From the NCBI GenBank assembly GCA_963576735.1, contig OY755181.1, positions 3,286,001-3,350,000 of the forward strand: DNA of 64,000 bases, read 5' to 3'. This document shows positions 35,201-47,200 of this stretch, one piece after another (the first letter of the stretch is position 1; each line of letters starts with the position of its first letter). The position numbers and the translations under genes were made by a program. The notes beneath the pieces are model-generated. The model was given only the letters and a program-made list of their open reading frames with translations. It was not told the origin of the DNA and did not search any database. The DNA comes from Bedellia somnulentella. Its lineage: Eukaryota; Arthropoda; Insecta; Lepidoptera; Bedelliidae.

Positions 35201-38200
35201 ATTCACCGATCCAAATGTTTTTCTAACAAAATTAGAAGATTTGACAAACTCACACTTATGGGCTATCAGGAACAATTCAATATAGAGTTAAAAAATCAAT
35301 TTAGTATTCTTCCCGACTTCGAGAAAGGCGACGTGCAAACAAGTTATGACAATATTGTTAATAGCATAAAAGTAGCATGCAAAAATATCAAACCTAAAAT
35401 ACAAAACAGTAACAAATTATCACAAGACACAATTAACTTAATTAAAACTAGAGAACAGGCAGATAAATTTAGCGAAGAATACAAACAATTAGACAGACGA
35501 GTGAAACGCAGCATCAGAAGGGACCTAAGAGCATTTAATACCAAACTTGTTGAGATAGCTTTGCTAAAACACAGATCTCTCAGAGCAGCCAAACGGGGTA
35601 ATTGTACAGGGAAGTCTTGGATAACAAGTTTGAAGGATAAAAATGGTCGGAAACATACTAACAGGCAAAAGATAATGGAAATTTGTACAAGCTTTTATAA
35701 GGATTTATACGCCGATACAACCAGAGTTGCAAACTCACATGATGAATATTCATTCTGTGATGATATTCCGTTTATCACAGGCTATGAAGTACATATAGCT
35801 CTAAAAAGTATGCATTATGAAAAAAGCCCTGGAGAAGGCGGCGTTACAACGGAATCACTAAAATTAGGAGAGCCCACATTATTACCCCACCTTGCCAACC
35901 TTTGCAATGAAATATTAGTTTCAGGAAAAATTCCGCACAAATTCTGTCATTCCAATATCATATTACTTCATAAGCAAGGCAAAAAATCAGACATTGGAAA
36001 TTACAGACCCGTTAGCTTAACAACCCACGTTTATAAATTATTTATAAAGATAATTCACAACCGAATTCGATCTATACTGAACCAGCATCAACCACCAGAA
36101 CAAGCCGGTTTCCGACCTGGTTATTCCACCACTGACCATCTACACACGCTCAACCAAATAATAGAAAAGACCAACGAGTTCAACATACCCCTTTACCTTG
36201 CATTTATTGATTATACCAAAGCTTTTGACAGTCTCCACCACCAAGCAATATTTTCCGCCCTTGCGAATCAAAAAATAGAACCGACCTATATTGAACTCGT
36301 TAGTGCTATCTACAGAAACAGCACAGCTAACGTGAAATTGGAAAGGCCAGGTCCAACGTTTACAATTGAGAAGGGAGTCAAACAGGGCGACCCACTGTCT
36401 CCTAACTTGTTTACAAGTTGCCTTGAGGAAGTCTTCAAGAAGTTGACGCAGTCATGGGAGAATGAGGGCATCGATATCGGAGGCCACAAATTGACAAACC
36501 TCCGGTTCGCTGACGATATAGTCCTACTCTCCCACTCAGCACCCGAGCTCCAACGAATGTTGCGAGAGCTATCCACGGCAAGCCTTGAGGTTGGACTGAT
36601 GATGAACCGGTCGAAGACGAAAGTTATGACCAATAGCACAAAACGTAGGGTTGAGGTAGATGGGCAGGAAATACAATACGTCGATGAGTACATTTACTTG
36701 GGCCAGATAGCGTCCTTCGAATCCAGACAGGACAAGGAGATCGATCGATGGATTGAAAACGCCTGGAAGAGCTTCTGGTCCATGAAGTCGCTAATGAAGG
36801 GCGACTTACCTTTGTCCCTGAAGCGTAAACTCATTGATATGTGTATCCTGCCTGTCCTAACTTACGGTGCACAGACATGGTCACTAACTGAGTCTCAGAA
36901 GTCCAAACTCAAGGTGTGCCAGAGAGCGATTGAGCGCAGTATTTTGGGTGTGAAGCGAACAGACCGCATTCGTAACACCGACCTGCGCTCCAAAACTCAA
37001 ATAGCCGACGTGGGTGCTAAGACAGCTAAATTGAAGTGGGACTGGGCGGGGCATGTCTGCCGTATGCCGCCGGACAGGTGGGCTAAAAATGTAACCCAAT
37101 GGGTTCCTAGCAACGGTCGCCGGCGCAGAGGCAGACCAAGAAGGAGATGGCGGGATGACCTGGACTCTTTTCGAAAAGATTGGAGAGAGCAGGCCCAAAG
37201 CAGGGATGAATGGAAAATCCAGGGAGAGACCTTTGCCCAGCAGTGGGACACATAAGGTTAATAAAAAAAAAAAAAAAAAAAAGAAACTATAACAACTACA
37301 AACTTTGCAGTTAGGTCGGGTTATTCCTATCTGCCCTACATCTGCGCCCCTTAGGTCTCTTAGCGGAAACGAGTTTACTAACAGACACAATAGCCCATAC
37401 ATATAGGGTGTCAGTTAGTCGTAAAAAACGGTTTCCAAACAGAGAGGAAACCCTCTCAGCGGCAATTTACGTTAGCGGATAAAGAACATACCACTTCAGA
37501 TACAGAAAAACTCTAAAATAGAATCTAAATCAAATCCTTGCCTGCCACGGGCATAGACCTGTTAAATTGATCTATTTCATGAAATTAACAAAAAAAACAG
37601 TCGTCCACGTATGCATTTTGATATTTTGAACATATTATGACCCCGCAACCAAACCCTATAATATTAGAAAGAAAGAAAGAAAACATTTATTCATTGCTAC
37701 ATACAAAAAAAGCACAGTTACACTTACATACATTTCGAAACACTTAACAACCAACATAAAGAAAGTAAACGTAAATTTCATCAAAAATAATAAAAATATA
37801 ACAAAGGAAAAGAAGATCAACAATAGAATACAGCACATAAAACACAGATATACATTTAAAATAATATTACTTGTACTTAAATGAGATAACCATTAAAACT
37901 AATAATTAAAGAATAAATAAAGGAAAGAAAAATTTCGACACAGGCGGGGATCGAACCCGCGACCTCGGGCAAACGCCCCGACGCTCTGCCAACTGAGCTA
38001 CCGTGTCAGTTGGCTGCCAGTGCGAAATTCTTCTATCCTTTATTTCTTTTACACGTTTAAGTAGTGTTTACGTTTCCTACCTCCGAATTATTACTAATTC
38101 GAAAGGCCACTTGTCTACCTTTTCAGATAGAATGCAAATGTTGAAAACGCCTAACTATCACATAATTTAAATCTTTCTATTCTTTAATTATTAGTAACAA

Positions 38201-41200
38201 TCCCCACATGAGGTTTTCATGAACAAAAAGATTTAAATAACCATTAAAAGTTTCTCGAACTTAAATGCCTGCGTAGCAATGAACTGGTGACTGCCTCAGC
38301 ACTATTAAATGGGACTACCTCGGAAGCATATCCAACCGAGCAGAAAAACAAATATAGAAATCCATAGCCTAATAACGGTGTCGCGTAACATACGTACAAA
38401 AACAGAGACTAGGAATATACTGTATCATGAAAAATGTACTGCTTTTGGCTGAGATCGAAGCCGTCAACACACAAAACTTTACATAATTTGAATGTTTTTG
38501 GTCATGAAAACCTCATGTGGGGATTATTACTAATAATTAAAGAATAAATAAAGGAAAGAAAACTTTCGACACAGGCGTAGGAGGCTATAGGAGGTAGGTA
38601 ACGCAAACACTACTTAAAAAGTTTAAAAGAAACAAAGGATAGAAGAATTTCGCATTGGAAGCCATTGACACTGTAGCTCAATTGGCAGAGCGACGGGGGC
38701 GTATACCCGAGGTTGCGGGTTCGATTCCCGCCTGTGTCGAAATTTTTCTTTCCTTTATTTATTCTTTAATTATAACACAAAACTTTACTTTAACCGAATA
38801 AAATAAAAATTAGATATCAATAACCTACCAATATTATTCAACGTCCTGGGCAACTCCTGCAGCGTGCTAACAAAGTTATCTGCAATAAAGTCCAAGGTTC
38901 TGCTCTTGCAATCTTCTCCCGTTTGGAAGTACCCGATGAGACGGTCTGAGCTGTACTTGGCAACTGCTGGGTACTCGTCTTTGGAGAGAGCGATTAGTAC
39001 GTCCACTACTGTGGGGATTGATGGACGCATTGTCCTGTAAATTATAAGTTTAGTATTAATAAATAAATACATACGAACATATTACACCAGCTAGCCCCTA
39101 GAAAAATAAAATTCACTGAGGTAAGAATACCCATACGGCATAAATACAGTCTATATCAATTAGATTCAAAAAAATTGTAAACAAACCATTGCCGGGTATA
39201 AAATCTTGGATTTCATCAAGAAACTACTTCAACGTCACTTAAATTTTACATCCGTCAATTAAGAAAAACATTCGTACACTTATTAAACAAAAATATTTGG
39301 AGCTAAATCTAGGAAAACTCTAAAAATGAAATTACATAAAAAACATTGAGGTTATTTGTTATTTTTTTTAATGCAGAAATTTGGGATGGGGACTTAAGAT
39401 TGAATGACATTGAAGGAATGACAGTAATCGATTACCGATTGATGAATCGATACTACAAGATTCAATATATCTATATAAATCGCGGTGAATAATATCTAAA
39501 GTATTGTATTTTAAACAAAACAATATATAGACACTAGCTGCCGCCCGCGACTTCGTACGCGTCAAATTCTGTTATTATGATCGCGATTAAGAACTTTTTA
39601 AAATAATATATTTTAAATTACTTGTGTAAATGATACTTATTCTTGCGGCAGAAAATTATACTGATTTTCTGCGCAACACGATCTGACAATGCGACATATT
39701 GTTTGCCGTATGTAATGTAAAGCAATCTTGACGTAAATATATTCCTACTAATGACATAAGAGTTTTATTAGAATTGAACGAGTTAGATGTTTAGTACCAG
39801 GAGAGGAAGCGTAACATTTGATTGACTCGCTTCGCAACTACCCGAATTTTACATAAATGTTACCCGTCACTTGTTTGTCATGTAAACGGGTGTCTTCTAT
39901 GTTCTATTGGTCATCACGACAACTTGGCTATTCTTTTTCGGACTCTGGCAATACTTTGTAATTTGGGTGGAGATTTTACCAGGTAAGACGACTTATGGCT
40001 TTGTTAGAAGGAAGTGCGATATAGAATCTGACTGAATTTTTTGCGTGTACATCCGATTCGATTTCTGTAGTTCAATAGAACTAATGACACCTCAGTTTAG
40101 TGTCAAGTATCTCGTAACTACTATATAGAACTAATGGGTCATAGTTGAAATTGTGTTGTATGTGTTCATTTCAGAATGTTTGTTGGTGCATTAAATTGAA
40201 CTGTCTTTCCAAGTACGTTTACCAACTGCAAATTAAATATTTCTTATGAGATATATGTGCAATATTCGATGCAATGAGAGTGTTAGAAGGTGACATCGTC
40301 TTTGAGTCGTTAAATTATACATTAATACCTAAGTTCTTCTTCCCTTGATTACTAAAATAAACCCATTTTCAATTTCCATCATATGAATGTAAATGTTAAA
40401 TTGTTTACTGGCATCAGGTCTAACAAAAAATCAAATCCGTGAGTTAACCATACAATTACTATGATTTCATACTTTTCAATGAAATTTTAACCATATGTTG
40501 GTTTTTGTAGTCGAATAACTTGATCATTTTATAATAAGTGTATTAAAATCAAAATAAATTTACTATTTTTACTAATAAAATTTTATATTATCAAATAAAC
40601 GAAAAAAACGTTTTAAGTAAAAAAAATATGTCACAAGTAAAATAGCGGCAAAAACTACAGTTCTACTACAGATCTATATAGAACTGTTGGGATGAAATTC
40701 GGAAGCATCGAAAGTGCCCCAACAGTTCAGTTTGGAACTAATGGATGCACCCGTGTTTGCTTGTCTTACAAACAAGTTAAGGTTTGTTATTCCATTCACG
40801 ACTACAATTAATGTTTATTAAGAAGGAAAATTTATGCTATTAAGGTTTCTCTTGTAATCATAAATCCCACCAAAAACATTAAATGTAAAAAAATGCCAAG
40901 TCTCTCGATGCAGTCTTTCCATCGTAAAAAGTTTTGAGATCTCATAGAAGCCAAGTCCTATTCAAAATATTTCGTAGTTATAAATCAACATTTAGTAATT
41001 GTATCAATAGTTTTCTTTATATTATAATTATAGTGACTTGGCAATGAGCACAAGAAGAAACAAATAAAACGGCATATTTGGAGGAGTTTAAAGTTACACA
41101 CACCGCATGCGTAAACATTAATATCACAAAATTAATTTTCTGTTGGTTTATCCGTGTCGTCCCAACCGAATTTCGGCAACGGCAGTCAGTCTTAGTGCAC

Positions 41201-44200
41201 TCTCGATTCATTTACTTTCATAAAGCGATGGCCCGTAAGGTATTCTTAATTATTGTATTGGAGAATGTAGTCGGTAGTGACCATCATGATTCACACATAA
41301 CAAATAATCTGATCACTGGTCTCGTCAGTAACATTTGCACATAATTCCAGGCAGCAAGCAGCTTTTAATTTGTGCTCATTGCCAAGTCACTATAATTATA
41401 ATATAAAGAAAACTATTGATACAATTACTAAATGTTGATTTATAACTACGAAATATTTTGAATAGGACTTGGCTTCTATGAGATCTCAAAACTTTTTACG
41501 ATGGAAAGACTGCATCGAGAGACTTGGCATTTTTTTACATTTAATGTTTTTGGTGGGATCTCATTTATTTTTTGTAAGTGTATTTCTTTCTTTTACTTTT
41601 AGGTGACCTCACAATTTCTTGGACGTCAGCTACTGCTTTGCTTAGAACCCATTCTCTGACTCTATCTCTTTTGTTTCATCTCTGAGGCTTCGTTACTTCT
41701 AAGGTAGACAAGTCTGGGCGATATATACTTCGGAGTCGATTATATTCAGCTATTGCTGTCTCCTGAGCTTTGATACTACTAAAATTCCCTTATCGTTTGA
41801 CGACTGAAAACTCCCATACATGCTGTATGACAACGAATGAAATAAACACGACCCATCTCCAGGAATAGAGATGACTCTGTGTGGACAAAGGTCGCCATTT
41901 ATGTACAATATTTCACGTTCCATTACACTATATTTACAATTACTTCTATAACAATAGGGCTTAAACTTATATATATATGCAAACTAAATAGAACTAAACT
42001 AACTAACAAATAACTAACTAAATAAATATATATCTACTAACTTACAAACTGTAACTAAACTAAACTAAATAACACGTAAAGTTCTCCGAATATCAATTAT
42101 CACTACAATATTTTTTAGTTTCGAAATGGGTTTTCATTGACAGATGTATCAAATGAATATTATCGAATTATTTTGAAGTACTACTTACACTGCGCTTTGT
42201 AACGAAACCATAGAGCGATTCAGACAGGTACAACGCCATCTATCGAGCGCTCATACAATATTTATCGCAATACAATGGAGTTTTAGCTTTATTAATTTAA
42301 TGAACTTTATGTATTAATTTGTATTAATGATAGTCTATGTATTACATTTATATTATTCTTTTCTATTCTATGTATGTATTCATCCAATTGAATAGGTACT
42401 TGAACAACGAACAAAGTTAACAATGCAGTCAAAATCCATACATAATGTTCTTGCCAAACCGCAAATATAAAATTGTTTTCTATGGCATATAATTTTTTAA
42501 TGTTTTTATAATTTTTCCTTTATATGTGGCTAATGACCTATCTTGGTGCAAAATTTGAAGTTTCTAAGTCTGCTAGAAGTACCTTAGATTTTTGATGATC
42601 TGTCAGTGAGTCAGTGAGTGACAAAATGGTGTAACTTTGATCGACCGTAACTCCTAAACTATTAATTCATTTGGCGTGTAATTTCGAACTTAAGCTTGTT
42701 CTAATGCCTACTATTATTCACCGAAAACCTAAACTCCTAGCTTTGTCCACGTCGAAGATATAGGGGGGGCGAAACAGCCGCGAACCGCTTCGAGAAAAGA
42801 TGGTACGGCCGTGCCCCTTTTGCTCGAGACTTGGCAGGGGCACTGCCGTGCCCCCAGATAACTTATTTGGTAGTTAAGACTGTTATGTTTCGAGGAAATA
42901 AATTTATGATAAAATACAGTACTAATTATAATTAATATTAAAAAAACAGTTTGCTGTGTAGTGTCGGCTTAGAATAGCACTACCCCATTTCTTTCGGTGG
43001 GTGTACGTAAGAGGCGACAACGGAATTGGGGCTTTTTAAGGGATTTTTGGGCGATGCGGCTGGAGACCCATCACCAACAACCTTGATCTCACCATCTTTT
43101 CCCCACTCAATTTTCCAAAAGTGGCTGAGGAATTTCTAATTCCTTAGCTCTGGCTACCCCTTCTAGGGATTTATAGCCGTGAGTATATGTATGTATGTAT
43201 GTAATTATAATGATAGTCTCTGCCTACTTAAACGGGAACTAACGGCTTGAGTATATGTATGTATGTATGTAATAATAAGGAACGTATTCTGTAGTTTACG
43301 TCTGTTTTATAAGTATACTATAAAATTGGATCAAAAAATTTACTTTTTTATTAGCGTATTTGATTTTTACGTCGCCGTCAATAGTATTGGTAACAACACT
43401 AAAATACTAAAAGGTCATTGAAGTTTCATTGTTTACAAAGTTATTTGTTCTAATTGATACAGACTATATATACTACACGGCAATATCGTACGATAGCCAC
43501 TTAATCTCTCTATGATATCTAAACTCCTATAATATAGTGGATGAAAGTTAATACATCTATGTCTGCGCTGTACTTGGCGACGAGTATTAGTACGTATCTT
43601 AAAAATCATATTATTAATGCATTTAACATGTATATTATTAGATGTGTGTAGTGTGTGTTGAGTTAGTATCCCATACCATAAGTCATTAAGTTGTACTTAC
43701 TTTGGGGCAAACTTGATCTGTGTCATATACATACATACATATACTCACGGCTATAAATCCTTTAACGGGATAGCCAGAGCTTTGGAATGATAAATTCCTC
43801 AGCAAGTTTTGGAAGTTGATTGGGGAAATGATGATAATAATAAACGTTTTTGGTGACGGGTCTCCAACCACATCGCCCAAAAATCACTTAAAAAGCCCCT
43901 ATACCCTTAGTCGCCTCTTACGATCACCCACGGGTAGAAATGGGGTAGTGTTATTCTAAGTCGACACTACACGTTTTTTTTATATATTGTTTATTTTACG
44001 TTCTTACCTATGGCACTCATAAAGCAGTCTAGAGCAGTAGACAGCGAGTTCCAATCTCACTTTTACGTGTTCGTGCGCTTGCAAGCTGCTAATACTGTCC
44101 GTTACCAACTTCAGTTTCTCGCCGGCCATCGAGTACCATTCGGGAGTCTTCTTTGATAGCTCTTTGGGGTTTTTGGCTGTGGAATTGTTTAAATTTGTAA

Positions 44201-47200
44201 AGGAAAGAAAAACTTCGACACAGGCGGGAATTAGTTATAATCGTATGTTATGTCCACTTTTGATAATGATTAATACTCTGGTGACATGTTATTCCGTCAT
44301 TTTTATCCCACTTAAATGTTTTCGTTACTAGGCATATACTTTATTCTTTTTTTATTATAGAGACAACAACCCTTGAAGAAGTTTTTAAGACCAAAATACA
44401 GACATTTATTTGCTTATTATGCCCAATATATTCAATAACAATATCATAAAAATCAACATATTCAGTCGACAGACGTCAAATTCTGGACATTGGCTTTCCC
44501 AAAGATTTCCACAAAGAATCTGCGCATCTATCGGTTTCTCGCAACTTTCATGAAGTCATCTGTCCCCCTCGTCGAATTCATACCCAGTATTGTTCGCGCA
44601 GTGAAACTTCTAATAGAACTCTTTCCATTGCCTTGAGCCTTTTTATGGGACCAAATTGGCGTATTTCCACTAGAAGTAAAAGTTTATCTCTAAATATACT
44701 AAAAGTGCAAGTTCACAGTCTCCCTAACTTACGCCAAAGTAATTCGCAATCCTTGTAAGAAACAACAAAAACGTCCTTACCTACTTCTCTCTTGCTGTTA
44801 TATTTCATTTTGACCTGTAGCATCCGCGAGAAGTTTTCCACAGTGATGCAGTCCTGTTTGCCGAGATGGCGGTCGTTCATCACTAGACACACTATCTTGT
44901 GAATAGCATTCAGGGCAGCCTATAATACGTTTTTAGAATTATAGAATAGAATAGAAAACTCTTTATTGCACATCAAATATGGAGAAACATTTACAATTAC
45001 ACAGAATTAAATAACAAAAGTACAATTGGCGGTCTTATCACTGAAAGCGATCTCTTCCAGACAACCTTTGAATGGAGAGGTCAATAAATTATAGTCATGT
45101 GAGATAGATGTATAGTACAGAGTATGCTAGAGCGCATATATTAAGTATACACAAAAAAGTACTAACTATAACGAAGATACAAATATCTGTTAAAAACATA
45201 TACTTCATACTTATAAAATATATTCTAATAAGTGTCTTTCATATTCTAGTTTATCTGTCAAATTCGTCACAATTAGAACGGAGAATAAAATTTTCAAAAA
45301 GATATCGCATATATAAGAGGACGTAAGAGTAGATTATGATTATGATAATCATGCGACAGTGTATCCGAACAAAAACGGCGATAGGTCTGCACCCTATCAC
45401 GTGAGTACACTGTCACAGCAAAACGGTGGCGCTCTGAACAACATGTGTCATTTATTGACTAACCTCTGCTATTCTTCGCGGATATATTTGATTTAAATTA
45501 TCATCTACAAGAGCGCAATAGGCTATTTGACAAAGTTTTGAAAACTATCTACTTTTATAATTCTTTTCTGTCTTTATTTTAGCTATTTTATAAAAAAATG
45601 GAAAAAGAAAATGCAATATTCAAATGTGCCGCGAAAACGCGACTTTAAGTAATATGGCGGCTGTGGCACGTAGTGACGTCAATTCCGAATTAAACAATAA
45701 TAAGCGAAGCGATACACAGTCTGTTTATGCGCAATCTACGTCATTATTGAAATAGCCAATCACGGTCGTTTTTAGTCACGTGAGAGTTGCATCAAAAAAA
45801 TAAACAAGAACAAACAAAAACATCAAAGAAGACGGATTTTAGAAAAATAATGCAATATTTTTATCTTGAATCATTACAAATCGCTCTAAGAAAGAAATAT
45901 TAAGACTGATGAAATAAAAGAAATGTATATTTTTATAACAGTCAAATAGCCTATTATTTGAATTAAATACTTACAACAACAACGGAATGTCCCGGATTAT
46001 CGCTCATAGCGACATCTTGCAGGGCGGCCAGCACGCCGGGCAGTATGGTGGCGGCCATGTCGCTGGCCAGGCACTCCAGCGAGCGGTTGGCCGCGCGGCC
46101 CGGCGGCTCCGCCAGCGCCTTGTGCGTCGCCGTGTACGCCGTCAGGCACGATATGGACGCGAGTCTGCATAGCGGATTATTTTAACACTTAACATACATA
46201 CATACATATTTTCACGGCTATAAATCCCTAGAAGGGGTAGCCAGAGCTAAGGAATTAGAAATTCCTCAGCCACTTTTGGAAGTTGAGTGGGGAAAAGATG
46301 TTAAAATAAAGGTTTTTGGTGATGGGTCTCCAACCGCATCGCCCAAAAATCCAATAAAAAGCCCCAATACCCTTAGTCGCCTCTTACGACACCCGTGGGT
46401 AGAAATGAGACATTCTAAGCCGGCACTACACGGCACTTGAACACTTTATTGCATACAAAATACATATAATGCTTTTAAAAAAGTACAGAACATTAAAACT
46501 TAGTACACAACGGCAGACTTATCGCCTTAACGCGATTTCTTCCAGTCAACCTTTATGGTGAGGAAAAACAAGTACACAACTCTTAACTAGAAATTAATGA
46601 CAATCAGTATACAAAACCAAACTTAACTAAACACAACCTATTTACAACCTTAACCTAAATATTAATTTATATATCTAATATGTATAATAATTATATTAAA
46701 TAAACTTCTACAGTATCTTAATAATATACATATATATAGAAATAAATTATATATATATTCTTATATAGTATAATAAATACAAATATATACATATACCTAT
46801 TATTATAAAATCTACCAACCTTAGGTCTTAAAAAAATGAGATTTTAATTTATTTTTAAATATGTTTAGAGATAGATAGCGGATATAATGCTTCTTTAAGT
46901 GGGACTAGAGGTCTAGTTCAGTAATCGAAATTTGACCGAAAATTCAGTGTATAACTTCCTTGCTTTACTCATAATATTAATCTACAGACGACGTGATAAC
47001 CCAGTGGGTAGAACACTAGACTTTTCTAAAGACATATGTGTTGTTAATTTATCATGGTTGTTAACGGTGAGGGAAAACATCGTAAGGAAACCCACATGGC
47101 TTAGCTGTACTCAGTCATGTGACAGTGTATTCGTACACTGTCCAAGCAAAACTTGGGTACTCTGAACACCAGGTGACAATGTCATATGATGTCCAGAAGT

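Larger units (their letters stand above)
39035..44007 (-). other. TTI1: TTI1 intron 6
   Basis: A 5-kb intron with no coding exon. It contains a Lep1-like end, the 190-bp inverted repeat, an unidentified repeat at about 42480-42860, SINE A copies at 42952 and 43727 and a LINE 3' tip. The stretches 39600-40860 and 41560-42480 show nothing I can name. Confidence 0.75.

Noticed and set aside
36884..37402. 172-codon open frame antisense to the HmRTE-like LINE
   Set aside because: Shadow of the LINE reading frame and its A-rich tail.
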